In this document: positions 26,634 to 40,597 of the stretch, piece after piece
Numbering within the stretch: position 1 is the first letter of the stretch
Layout: every line of letters begins with the position of its first letter
DNA from: Dicaeum eximium
Lineage: Eukaryota > Chordata > Aves > Passeriformes > Dicaeidae
Assembly: GCA_013396995.1 (NCBI GenBank)
Contig: VWZP01006690.1
Location: forward strand, 367,689 to 431,688
Direction: 5' to 3'
DNA length: 64,000 nt
Program-made: the position numbers and the translations under genes
The notes under the pieces: model-generated
What the model saw: the letters and a program-made list of their open reading frames with translations, nothing else
Database searches by the model: none
What the model was told of the DNA's origin: nothing

Positions 26634-26999
26634 TTTATTGGATCAAGAAATGTCTGGATCACCAATAAAAGTGTCAGAAAGCCCTTGCTTCGGAGGAGTT
26701 CCCCAATCATCTTCCCCACATACAGCGATAGCAACTGTCCGAACGTGCAGGCTGACAGGTTCATTCTGGAGCAAAAGCTGGGCACACTTGGCACCCACAC
26801 TCTGCTTCATTTGCAGGAGAGTTGCTTTGTTTTAATTGTGTGCTGGCTTGTTCAGTTGATGAATAACAGATCAGAGTCATTCATCAGACAGAAAAGTCTG
26901 CTACTAATCCACCTCCAAAACAAAACTCAGCAGCAGAGCCAGGTCACTCTTACTTTCCTGGCTTGCATCAGTCCTGCTCTCTCTTGCTGATATCAGCAC

Positions 27000-27021
27000 T
27001 ATCCACTGACTTCAGTGGATA
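27000..27021. repeat. Perfect 10-bp inverted repeat with 2-nt spacer
   Basis: The arms tatccactga (27000-27009) and tcagtggata (27012-27021) are exact reverse complements around ct. It is close to a perfect palindrome, which could be a dimeric protein-binding site or chance. Confidence 0.8.
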
Positions 27022-30000
27022 TGAATACGGCCAGGTGGTCCATTACTGATTGTTGCTTCTAATCCTGACATCAGCTAATTAATTCTTATACTTCTAAGCC
27101 AAGCTTTGGACAGTTTAGTGGAGAATGAACAGTTAGCTGCTGGTGCTGATTCATTATTACCTGTTATTTCTCAAGCTGTCAGCATTGATTCCAAATCCAT
27201 CTCTTCATATTTTCACTGCTGAGCAGTTCCATTTGCTATGGACCAAGAAGCAAGAGATTTCCACAGCTGATAATATTAGGAGTACTTTTCAACCACTACT
27301 AAATGTACAGAAGAGTAACACAAAAATGTGTGTATCTATTTTGGCTTGCTGCAAGAAAGGCCAGAAGATTGATGCACAGTGATATTGCACCTGTTCAAAG
27401 GAGACCACATCCCATAAATATTGGGTTTTCAGCAGCCTTTCCAGTTGCCATCAGTTCCTCGATCCAGTGTTCTCACCCTCCATTTGTGTCTCTGATTCCT
27501 TGCTGCCCTGCCAGCAGGGCTCACTGCACACTCGCAGGGACACATGAGAGAAGCCACTGCCTCTACAGAGGGGACATTGCCAGCACAAAGCATCTTGTGT
27601 GAGGTGTGCCATCTCACAACTTGCACAAGGTTCTTCATCACAGAATTTGGAGAGGGAAATTCAATCTGGCATACAGCCCTTAATGTCGCCAATGTATGAC
27701 CTAGATTGTATTTCCCTAGATGGTTTATGAGAATGTTATTTGAGACATTTTTCAAAAGGGTTATTAAGATTAAAATATACAACTGCCTATCCCTCATTCA
27801 TAAGAGCTGCTACCCTGTCGTAGAGGGAAATCAAATTTGATTAACTTGGGTTGGTGTTCACAAATCCATCCTGCTACTTCCTGCTTATCTTCTGGATGAC
27901 AGCAAATTATTTTTCTTAGTTTAGTCTACAATTTTTTATTTTTATACTTATTGGAAGAGAAACTAGTTGGATTCCTGAAAAAAGTAGTATTTGCAGTTAA
28001 GTTCCAGGAAAATTCACCTGTTATTTGTAGTCTGCAATAGTAAAAGACGTCTAATTTGACAAAGGGCATTTAAAATGGGTTTGTTTCTTCATTTTTCCTC
28101 TTAACCTTATATTGTCTTTAACATGCCTGACTACCTTTTACAACTCCAACAGGATAATGCTGTAGCAGCTTTGTGTTCCGCTGTCTCCTTCCTTTTTAAC
28201 CATCTCCCACATTCAATTTCATATTATCCTATTACTAACCATTTTTAAATCTTCCACTTTGTTAACAAATACATTATTAATGGCATTGTTATTAAAATGT
28301 TTTTAATATTGCTAATCTTCAAAATAGTTTAAAAATCCACAATCAGTTCGTGCCTAAAATCCTTTGCAATAATATTGTCATGTGAAAACTCTTCTTTCTA
28401 TTCCAATATATAGAAGCAAAACCTTTACAGCTGCACATGGCTTTAAGAAATAGAAGAAATAACACCTTGAACTTTTTATTTATGACATGTCTTGATAACT
28501 CAGCCAAGTTCTGCAACAGGTGAAATTGTCTTTGAGATTGAAGGCCACACCAAGCTCTTTTAGAGCCATGAAGACATTAAATCATCTTTTTGTGAGGCAG
28601 ATTGCATACTCACCATTGTTTTACTGGTCTTATGGGATAAAATTAATCTCCAGGGAGTTTCGGATTTCTTTTTAACATCCATCTACAACTATAAAAACCA
28701 AAGTGGTTTTTCTCTATGGATGTTTATTTTATGTATCACCACTTGCACCATTTGGAATATAACAGTAAGAAGTGCATTTTATGTACCCAAATGCATTCGT
28801 TTATAAGAAAAGATTTGACACAGTGTATAGGTTAGTTCAGTTGCTTACTTAACTGCATTGATTGCAAAATGCTGAACTCAAACCAGCTCACACAGGATTT
28901 GTTTTAATTTATCTCTGTTGGAAGAAATAAAACATATAATTTAATCCAAATTCCAATGCTGTGCTCTGAGCTTTACTAGTACATGCCATCTAAAATGTAC
29001 TAATAATGCCAAAAATGAAACACTGAATGTTCTTCTATTTATTCTCCATGTATCATTTTCTCATTTTGGGAATCAGGCTCTAAAGTGCTGGCAACTGAAA
29101 TAATCTGAACCATAAGCTTTTGAAAGCTATTCCTTAATACAGACCTTGATTTTACCTTTGTGGGTGGTGTTTCTTTGTACCTACGTGAAAAAAAAAAATT
29201 GTCATGACTTTTTTTTTATGCCCCACCTACAACTCCCTTTTTCTTACTAAAGGTTCAGATAGAAGGCTGTGTTTTTCTCTCTAGATTTCCTGATAAATAT
29301 GAAAAATGCATTTAATCTGTTTAGAAAGATAAATAGGCTTCAATTATGAGAAAGAAATGCTGGCACACATTTTTGTTGGGCCTGAATTGTAAGGGATTAA
29401 GTATTACAATTATAAAGATTTATGGACTATTACAGTAAACATTTTGCTCAATGAATTTTAGATGGCAATTTACTAAGTAAACCTGCAGGCTCATTCAATT
29501 ACATTTTAAAGTAAATTTAGAGTAAAACAAGGATGAGGAATTCTTTCTGGATAGTGGAAAAGAAAAGCTCTTTTCTATTTTAGTTCCTACTACATACGCA
29601 TATTTCACACAGGCTTTCTAAAAAGGACCCTGCCAGCATAAAATACTAACTGGAAGACTTTCTCAGTGCTTTCTATCATTGTAAGAAAACAAGGCAGAAG
29701 AAGCAGGACTATTGCTATCATGATTTAGGGGAACTGATTTTTTGTAGATATGCCAATAAAATATTCATCTAAATATGCACTGTCTGTACAGTCTGGAGAG
29801 AGATGGAAAGCAGACAAGCGGCCTTCCAGAAATGACTGCTTCTTTACAGGAAAAAACCAGTGGCCATTCCCTGGGAACTGACTCTTCAGGAGCTCTAGAG
29901 TAACGAACTGAGACTAAACAGCCAGTATTTAAAAAGGTGGAGTGAGAACATTGTTACAGAAGAGATACAACTTAATCTCCGAGTTGAGCAAGGATGAGAA

Positions 30001-32714
30001 CAATCAGCTCACAGAAATGACCTGGGAACTGGTCCATCAGAAATGGATGTTTGAATACACACAACTCATAGCTCTGAAATGAATGCTGGTTTTTGGTGGT
30101 TTTAATTGGTGATTCCCTAGAACCAATCCTGCAGAACTACAGAGAGCTGCAAAGCAAATGTAAGTCTGCAGGCAGTAGGCTGATTTGTATGAGGTAGCAC
30201 ATCATGCAGCAATGAAGAGTTTCATGTCAACAACACTGCTGCTATGGAAATTTTTTTGTAAGTGTAACAGTAGCAAAAAATTTATTTTAAACTAACACTT
30301 ACTCTTCAAATTTGCAGCTAAATGCAGCATTCATCTGAGTGTGTGTAATGTCATTTCACCTCCCTCCAAAAGTCATATAAAGGATGCATCTTGACTTATC
30401 AAAAAAATTGCTGAGAAGTTTACACTCACATTCTTCACAAATGAGAAATGTTCCTTAACCATAGCATTAAAAATTTTTCATTAGGAAAATATATAGGAAG
30501 TATTTAAGATACATACATGCCCACAGTACAACTGTGATTTTAAATCCACAGATGCATAGAAATAAATGTAACCAAATTTATTGGTACCATATTTTCACAG
30601 TGCAAAGCTTGTGCCTAGAAGTTTAGAAATCTCATATTAATACTGCAAAACATTCAAATGGCCCTGCTCATCATTACAGCCACATTCTTAATCTGATTTG
30701 GTCTGCTGCCTTCAAACTCTGCATGGTCTTTAAGAGCAATTTTCATGATCCAAGTTCCTCAAAGAATGGCACTTCCTTTCTAGTGCTTTGGCACTTTAGG
30801 GCTACTGTTGTTTGGCTTCAAATCACAAATCTAAGAGTGTCTCAAATATTCTATGTCATTATTTTATCAATAGAGCTTATCAAAGTCTATATGCCAGGAA
30901 GCCAGCAAATCTGCTTTTAGGCACCAATATATCTCTGAAGCCTTATGTGTTATTTCTGGAAATTACATGCCTACATGACAATAACACTATTTTAAGATGC
31001 ACCACCTTCTGAAGGTAGCCCCAGTAATGATGAAGAAAATAATTGTGATTACTTATATATGCACACTAAAAGGCACCCAACTATCCTAACCTTGTCCAGC
31101 TGTATCCATTTAAACAAGTTCCTTTTCAGCTTTCAGACAACACAGCCACTTCCCTCCTGATATTACCTCCCTGCTTTTGTAAACTTCTGACACTTTTTTC
31201 CTGATTTATTTTCCTCTCAACAAAAGCAGCTCCTTCACTCTGTTTAATTAAAGGAGAATGCTGTGACTAACACAGTGCATGAGCTTAACAACACCTCAGA
31301 AACATCAATTTCAAGGACTTTTATATGTTAATTTGATAATATACTAATTTTTAGGCATATTGCACACATTCAAGGACAAATAAGATTTCTATTAAGATAA
31401 TGGACTGAACTACATGATGTGAAAACTGCAAACAGGAGGGAAGGAGCAGTAATGGCCACTGGCCATCATTAGACAAGGTAGAGGCAACAAAGAGGCGGGG
31501 AGGAGGTACCTGTGCAGAGACAGATGCCCTTGAAGTACATAAAGCCACAAAATAATTACAGGGCAGGTAAAGAAAGTGGGCAGATATACAGGCTTGTGGC
31601 AGAAGAACAAGAGCTACCTCGCGGTATTTAGCACAGCATTTATTTCAAAGTAGCCTGGATATGTCAAGGGGCATAGAACCTGAGATTTTGTAGTACTTCG
31701 GTCCTGGAAGCCTTCTGAACCCAAATACTTCATTTCCTCCTCAACTATGGGGCTTGGTTTAGACAACACAATTATTTGCCTGAGAACAGGATAAACAACA
31801 GGGCACAGATCAGCTCGTGGAGCAGCTCATGTTTCTGACATTTCCTAGTGCCAAGCAAGTGCCTGAGAATCACTTTGCTAAATTCATAAAGGTGTAAAAC
31901 TCTTCCTGCTGCTCTGAGCGATCACCATAGAAAAATGTGTCAAAAATCATCCTTTAATATGCAAATACTAGTTTGTTGAAAATGTAAGATAAAAGCATAT
32001 AGTGAATCACAATTGCTCCAGTAGTTCTTTGGACTACTGGGAGTAACTTGAACTGATTTTTTAAGCAGGAAGTCAGTATTTCTCAGTAAGCATTCCTGAT
32101 TAGAGTCATGGCTTTGTTTTTTTTTTTAACTTTATTGACCTTTTCTATCTGGGACAACATATTTGTGTTTTGTGAGCCTCCGAGGATGAAGGTTTTATTT
32201 CTTTTTTTCTTTCTCCCAATTCTTGTGTGAGTAGGACAAATTCTTTGGGAATGAACAGAGCTATTTGGCCTGCAAAACTTATCCTTTTTTGGTTCTATCT
32301 TTCTCCCATGATGTCATGCAGTTATTTTTCTGAATGACTTCAATGTGTTTGCCTCAACAAGTCTGCTATTTTATAATTATTATTGTACTTTTCATCTTTT
32401 TAAAAGGAAAGTTCCACCTTTTCATGGGAAAAAAACCCTCAAAACCTACAATAAAAATCCCAAACAAGAGCACATTTTTCTTTTCTTTTTTCCCTCCTTT
32501 GGTTCATCATAATATGGGGAATTGTATGGTAAGGAATATATAAGATGGCAAGTACTACATGTGTCCTGCAAATATAAATTCCTGCTACAATTTCTGTATT
32601 GAGAAACTCTGATAACATCAAGCTGACTGTAAAAAATTAGTAGGACTCATATAATTTGAATCTTACAGTTTTTCAATAGGTTATTGTCAATGCCTCTCTA
32701 CTCCATTCTTAATT

Positions 32715-32735
32715 ATGATGATGATGATGATGATG
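32715..32735. repeat. (ATG)7 trinucleotide microsatellite
   Basis: Seven perfect ATG units followed by aagaagaaag. It lies in noncoding AT-rich DNA. Confidence 0.95.
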
Positions 32736-34442
32736 AAGAAGAAAGTATATTACATTTGACACAATTATATTAGTAAGAATTTTAAAAATATTCCCTCCAA
32801 CTCCCTCAAAAAAAGTTAATAAAATTTCCTAAAAGAAGGGCTTCAATAGAAAGGAAATTATAAAAGAACTGTAAAGATTTCTGTAAAAGGTTTTTGTGGT
32901 AACTGGAAATATACAGACATCTCCCTCTCATCTGGCTTAGAAGGGGACAAATTCCAGATTGCTAAAATGGAATTTGTCAATGTAGAGTTTGGAACAGCTA
33001 AGTGGGATAGCAAACCTGAATCTGATAAGATAATTTGTGACACTGACTACCTTTCCTGCCTAGCTTCTTGGTAAAACAAATTTGTATAATCTGATTGTTG
33101 GCCTGTCAGGGCTAAAATAAGTACAAAGTATTTCCTGAGAGGCTTTAGGAAAAGCACTGTGCTCCTAGCACAGCATTTTTTTCTCTACTAGCGAGAATTT
33201 ATAACAGGATCCTGTCTCTTGGAGTACGCTGGATTTAAGTGGCTACTGTGAACACATTCCAGTACTTTAGGGTGATTACAGTGGCAAAAACCCCAGCCAG
33301 GTGCCCCAGAATGTGTGCCAGCAGCAGCTGTGACCGAGGGGACAGAGGTGTCCTTTCCACTGCCTCTCCCTGGGATGGCTCTTCCTCAAGAGGAGATGAC
33401 AATCACAGAGGGACAATCATGGCCATGGCCATGGACTACAGCATGTGGAGAAGAACTCAGCTGGGAAGAACACCAGTGACTGCACAAATCTGTCCTGAAT
33501 ACCTCTGATGGACTCTGTAACATTGCTTCAAAGATGGCTCATGTTATTTATATTATATTGTAAATCCCTACAAATATTCAGTTGCTGTTGGCTTATTTCT
33601 CCTTTATCCATTCAAGTCCCTGACATACCACAGCTGTTCAAAGATTCATTTTCATATCTTAACAATGAATTCAAAGCCATACATATTCACTCATTTTTTG
33701 TTGTTTCTCACTTTCTGAAAGGTTTACAAAACTAAAATATAATAATTATGAATTTTAATCTATTTTGACATTGAAGATATATTCTTTTATACAATTAATC
33801 ACTGACAAAATTACATACCTTTGCAAAGTCCTTTAACTACCTTTTAGACTTGAACAATTTGAAATAAAAACATCTGAATTAAACACTCCACAAAATCCTG
33901 AGTACTTTTAGAAGTTTTAAACAAGATTTCTAATTCTTTTTCCATAGCCCCAAATCCCATGTAGAAAATAATGCCCCTTGGTTAGAACCTCTGCTTTCTG
34001 AAACTCTTTCTACACCTCTGTTATGTGCTGTTCCTTTATCTGTATTATCTCAGTGTGTGCATTTATAATACAGCAAGTAAAGGTAATGAGGAGCTGGAAG
34101 TAAAACATGAGAATGAAAATCTTTGTGCTTCTCTCATGTTCTTCAACACCTCTCTAGGAAAAGCCCAGAAGAAATCCACACTAGAAAGCCACACAGAAAA
34201 GCTGTCAAGGACTCAGAGTAGGCAAAAAAAAGAACCAGAAAACCTAGTCACACAAATATTTGCACTATGGGAATGTGGTGAGTCTCTCTCTCTGGTTATC
34301 AAGATAAATTACATTGTAACTTCCATTTCTCTCATCCTCCAAGTTTTCAATGAAATTCAGCTGGTTAAAATCTAACCTTTCCAATCAAAGCTCAGACTGT
34401 GGTCTCCATGAGTCAGGAGTTGCTCTATGAAATAACTACAAT

Positions 34443-34507
34443 TGGTTTTAGGGGGTTCTTTTTGGGTGGTTTTTTGTTTGTTTTCGTTTGTTTGGTTTTT
34501 TTTTTTT
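34443..34507. repeat. T/G-rich low-complexity tract
   Basis: A plus-strand T/G tract with tttgtttg and tttgg blocks, ending in a poly-T run. It has the same character as the tracts at 6.8, 15.3 and 58.0 kb. Confidence 0.8.
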
Positions 34508-37500
34508 AATTTATGCACTTTCATTGCCATTCATGCAAAAAAGAAAACATCCCATTCTCCAAGGGAAAACATAAGGAATGGAATTCAACACTTACACTAT
34601 TTTTATTCATTTATAAGTCATAGTTCTGGCAGCAATGCATGGGATTGTCTATCTATTTCTTTTTTCACTAAATGGAGACATTCTGCTTTGTATTTTCTGC
34701 ATGTTTAAAATATAGTTGTCCTCCTCACTGCTATAAACTACCATTACCATACAAAAAACCTGCTTAGCTTCTTATTGGAATACATGTCAAGCTGTTTGAA
34801 TACTTATATTGTGCAGCTGGGGGACCATGGAATAATTACTCACTAACTGGAATGTTTAAAAAGAAAAGCAAAAGCAAAAAACCTCTTCACTTTCTGTCTC
34901 TTTAGTTATACTTTTCGAAGAGATTGCCCATACAGATCAACTGATGCAAAAGACAAACTGTTAACTTTTAAAGTAACATTTTGGAATAGTAATTTAATAT
35001 TTTAAAATTATAAATCATCTTGCTGTTTTCAGGAAATGCACTGTTAGTGAAAAGATGTTTAAATAAAAAGGTGGATCTAATAGACAAGATGCAAAGGATG
35101 CAGCAAACTCACTGGAGTTTAATTATGGCACTGACTTATCAGAAAGCCAGTTATCCAAAATATTTTGAGTTCCTAGAAAAATAGGATTTTCCCAAGACTG
35201 ACAGGAACTGAGAAGCTTTTTAGCACAACTGGAGAGTGTTCTTGGCAGGCAAGCCTAACATGAGGAACATTCTAGAATCCCTGCACAAGCTTTGCAAATA
35301 TTCAATTGGCTCAGGAGAAAAAGATAATCAACATAAAAGAATTGTTTACATGTAGATTATTTAATTCTAAATATTATGTTTATGTCAATAAAAATGAAAG
35401 CATAAAATAACAAGTACCTGGAGTTAAAAGGAAGTGTTTTTTGGGGCCTTATTTTCTCCTTTGTGGCACTTGACATACATATTTATTTGTGTGCAAACTG
35501 TGAGTTAAACAAAGATTTCATACTCAGTATTTCTAACAATCATTTGCATTAATTTTTGACAGACACTGGAGAAAGCACAAAGTGAGAGGTGACTTCTTGA
35601 TTCCCCTTTGCAAGCTCCAAGTGTAGCTGTACATGAGCACTTATGTGTGCTTATGAGATGATTGGAATTTTATTGCTCAAGATTTATTTCACTGCACAGT
35701 TTTGTATGAATGATGAATTCTTTCTGCTCTCGGTTTAAGATGTAAGCATCTAGACTGCTTAGTCACAGTGCAGTCAGGAACCCAGATTTAAACACACTAG
35801 TCATAAAAAATTAGTCATCAAAAATCTTAATTGAAGATGATAAAGGCTTGAGAAAGACATTAAACTGGTGTTCCTAGTGAATTATTTCTTTAAAAAATGC
35901 CTTTTTTCAAGCATCTGGATTCTTACAGAAATCCTAAATTACTTACAATTTCTGTAAAATTAAAATCATTACTCTTCATACTTATTTGATAACTACTACA
36001 AGGAGTGACAGGAATTACAGAGAGCACAACTGATGCTAAATCCTTGAAAATAATTCACTTATACAGCTACCAGTAAGTCATAAAAGGTGGATTATACATA
36101 AAGTTGATTCTGTAAAGAAAAATCTCTAACTCACAAAGACAAAGCGAGTTCAGAACTTTTGCAATTCAGTTTTGCAGAATTCCTTGGACAGAACACATCC
36201 TTTAAACCATTATAATCAGATTTAATTGTCATGTCTCTTAACTCTCTTAGCAGCAGGTGAAAAGGTTGAGTAACTGCAAACACTTTGTAACCATTAACTG
36301 CTGGTAATATCAAATAAGGCCAACCTTTCACACACTACTTTTTTCATGCTAGCCACATCCAGAATTTAGGTTCATAACCTTTTATGCTAATTCCTCAGGG
36401 TAAAAACTTGGGGGGAAAATCTACAGTTCAGTGCTGAGCAAGTGAAATGAGGCTGCTATTTGTTAAATTTTAACACACAGACCCATGACCTGCCATGACC
36501 ACAAAGCCAACATTCCTTTGGTTCTGCAGCCCTGGAACGGGACAGCTGAGCTGCAGAGCTGGCAGAGGAACTGAACTCTGGACCAAGAAATTCTCCTACC
36601 TGGGTTCTCCAGCTGTGCTCAAATACTTCAGAGACAGTTGTGAGAAGTCTTAAGATGTGACCCTTTTTACTAACTTTTTATCATACTCAAGCCCCAGTAA
36701 ATGGAACTGCCTTCCTGAGCCACTTGGGTTCAGCTGAATTACCTTCTACAGCCGTTAAAGATTTCCCAATTCATTATGCCAGAAAATCTGCAGTCCAGTC
36801 ACACTGAGACCTGTGGGGGGACAGAGTGTATCCAACAGCTCAGTGGAGCTTGTATGCACATGCTTCATGTGGAGAGAGGTTATGGAAATATTCTGGAATA
36901 AAATTATCAAAGATTTCACTGTTTAAGTCTAGCAAGCAGAGATCATACTAGGAGTTATGCACAAAAGGGTTAAAACTTGGTTAAATATGTAGATTTTTCA
37001 CAGAAATAAGAAAAAGCACATGCTCAACAGGCAGGTCACTTTCCTGCCAACATAAAAACTCAATTCCAAGCCTTTGGGTCATTCCAGTATTTCAAAGAAT
37101 AAAGTTGCCAGACCTTTGTTTTTCAATAAGGACAGTACAGAACACACATCCCTAGCTTACTTTAAAAACAATTTTGAAGAAGTTTACCATGTTGATTTTC
37201 TAAGTTGTTTCTTTGGATTTTGTGTGTTTGTTTTTTTGAGGATTGCTATGGTATTCATAGTACCCAAAATACATCCCAGACTATCACATGTGGATATTGG
37301 GTAGAGCAGCATAACCACTAATACTCATTTAGAATTTGTAGACGTTTGGACTGAGTGCCAAAACATTAACTCTGCAGAATCTGAAGCCTAAAATTTCTTT
37401 CAATTATATTCTTCATGTGCAAGAAATATATTTAACATTACAAGATACAAGCAGATATAATATAATGTACACTGATATAAAATTAGAACACAAAATTGCC

Positions 37501-40500
37501 TCTTAATAATTCTTCCTTCTCAGTGCTCTTTCAATTTCTAAAGAGTTTTTAACACAATGAGTTTTAGCTAATAAGTTCATTTGTCCAATAGTCTGGGAAA
37601 ATCTAAGTAAAGCAATTTAATTTGAAAATGCTCAACATGACAGAGAAAATGAGGATGATGGAGCTAATGCAATGCAATTCCTTAGGCACTAACATTAGGA
37701 TGTGGCTTTTGAAGCCACAACTTCTGAAGCTGAAATTATGCTTCCATGCTTCTAGCCTTCTATGTGTCTATTAGTTTTTCTCATGTTTCTGATTCATAAT
37801 CAGTCTGAAATTCTTTTGCTCGGAGAGGTACTGGTTATATCTTAACTCTTTATTTATATAAACCAGCTGCTGGCTTTGTGAACCACCTTTCTACTTAGAA
37901 GTCATGTGGCATGACAATTCTCACTTTTCATATTTTATTCCACTCTAATACCTCTTACATACTCTGCTCATAAGAAGCAGTGAGGTGAATAATACTTGCA
38001 TGAAATAGAGAATGCCACCAGTACAGCTTGTAGGTAAAATACTCAGAATTGTTAAGAAACTACCTTAGAAAAAGCATCTGTGCCGACGTGGGAAATCTAT
38101 CTGTGTGCAAAGCAGGAATTGTGGTTGTAGTTATGAAACTGCTGTATCATTAAATAGCTCAGAGGATGTGAAATCAGCCATATGCTGTCAGGACTGAGTC
38201 ATCCATGTCTCAGACATGGGGCTGTGGAAAATGTCCCACCCCAGCAGCTCCCAGTTAAGAGTGAACATAAAAGGACAATGGGGTGTCTGAGCCACAAATT
38301 CACCCAAACTCCCCCTGCAAGCCAGGGTCTTAAGCTACAGATTTTCCCCAAAATTGAAAGGAAGATCAACGGCTACAACCAGACCTTAAAAGCTAACGCA
38401 TTTGAGAAATGCTGTGAATCACAGAAAAAAAGAGAAAACTTATGCATGGAGAAGGAACAGTGAGTTGTGCTTTGCTAACTGAGGGCAAGCCAAATGAGAA
38501 GGAAACTGGCTTCAGAATTGTGACACAGACATGTATGCAACATAATTTAGCAAAGTTGTGTACAGAAGTGGATGGCACAGAGTGCACAGACTATGCCCAA
38601 AACAACATTAGAACCAAGGAAGGGAAGTACACACAGTATAGCCAGTGTTTTCTCAGCTGTATGATAGATGCCAGCTAATACAAAGAATCATTGATTTTAT
38701 GAAAATTTTACACCTGTGCTTGTCTCTCTCAACTAGCACATCTTTCTAAGAGGTGAACTATAAACCCTGAGTGTGTAAAAGGGGGCAAAAGGAAAAGCTG
38801 GGCTTAATCTTTCAGAGAGTGTAGCAAAACAGCTGTCAGTGCTCATCCTTGGGGCTGGGGCACATGTGCAAGCAGCCAGGAAAGTCTCACATTTACCAAG
38901 GAATAGAAGACAAATAATCTGACTGGAAACTGAACCAGAGAGAAATCTGCTTTCCACTTAGATCAAGCAAAGCTTAAAGGTATATGGGCTTCATGAGAAA
39001 AATGGAAACAAAGCAATCCTGTCCATTTCCAGCTGGCTGAACATCACGAAGCCTGTGACAAGCCTGTTTCTTCTCACTATTGCATCAGTTGAAATTTGCA
39101 GGTCAGTTGTCAAATTTTCACTTTCAATAAAGTTAACATAAATATGATTATTTTAGTAAACCTTCCATGCAGTCATACCTAAAAATGGCTCTTTGGTACA
39201 GAGATGCTCTTCATTAAATAACTTTTATAAAATTTGAGCTGTTACTTGTCTATTCTCCCTATGGTTTTAGGCAAATGCCAGAGGAAGATTTCCTACCTGA
39301 GACATGTACTTGCTCCAAATGAAATCTATATTCTTCCCTATATTGTAAAATTACACCCAAGCTACTAAACTGGAATTTCAAACCATTTGTAGATACACCA
39401 AAAATAGGATCAGGACAACATTCAGAGGTTTTTTCTTGACATTCTAGGTAACTAATTCTGTCCTTGGCTTCTTTACTCATAAGAATAATTTATTTTTAAG
39501 ATAGCAGTTTGCATTTTTAGTGTTTTCAATGCCTCTTCATTATTATGTATTTCTTATTTGTTCGCAGGAAAGAAGTATGAGGATGCATTGTAATTGTCTT
39601 CTTTTTTTTCTGGGTGGAGAACCACAAGCAAGAACTTTGGAAATCACACATTAGCACAACATTCAAGTCAAACCATGTCCAAAGAGCTCTGGCTGCCTGC
39701 ACTTCAAAGCACTGGCAAAGCCCCACACAGTGTTCTTCCAAGGTTTGCTCGATCGCCACAGTGGTGAATCATGACCATAAAAGAAGCTGTGTGAATGTTG
39801 CTTGGGTTTTTTCTCTCCATACAGGAAACAATAAAACATTAATAAAGAAGTGAGGTCAAGAGAGAACTATAGAACTGTTCTTCAGTAAGATCTAAGTGGC
39901 CAGGTTTTTTTTTTCCACCTGGGACACCCACTCAAAACATTTGTTATTGAAGATCTCACTGTGACTCACACATTAATATTCCAGATACAGATTTAACTCA
40001 CTCCTAACTCTGACAAACACTGAAACATTTTGTATCAATAAATCTGACAGAGTTTGGTGTAAGTCACTGCAGAGCATTCTAGCTTGTTTTGGGTTTATTA
40101 CTCAGAAAAAAAATTAAAGTATGTCAAAATTTATGTCACCTCATAGAAAATGTAATGTTTTGCAAAATTAGACATCAAAGCTAATGAAGGAAACATTAAC
40201 ATACATTATGAATTGGCATTACCACAAATTCTGATACAGACATTATTATATTTCTGTCTTTTCTTTTGAAAAACATTTCAAGTTTAATAAAAGATATGCA
40301 TGTCCTCAAAAAAAATTGCTCATCTGTCCAATCTTTCAAAAGCAAATAAATCCTACAACTGTATGGCAAATCTTGCAAAATCTTGCTTAGTACAATACTT
40401 ATCCAGAAATATTTCCTCTATGGCATTTCAATTTTTTTTCTTGCAGATATAAACCTGATTTATTATTTCACCTATGTAAAGGAACACACTTATTTCAGTG

Positions 40501-40566
40501 TAGGATAGGATATGCTCTATAAAATCTTCATATGAAAGAAATCTTTTTTGAAAGAAAAAAGGATTA

Positions 40567-40597
40567 TGTAATTGAATGTAAAATCCATTCAATTACA
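40567..40597. repeat. Perfect 12-bp inverted repeat with 7-nt loop
   Basis: The arms tgtaattgaatg (40567-40578) and cattcaattaca (40586-40597) are exact reverse complements around taaaatc. Confidence 0.85.
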
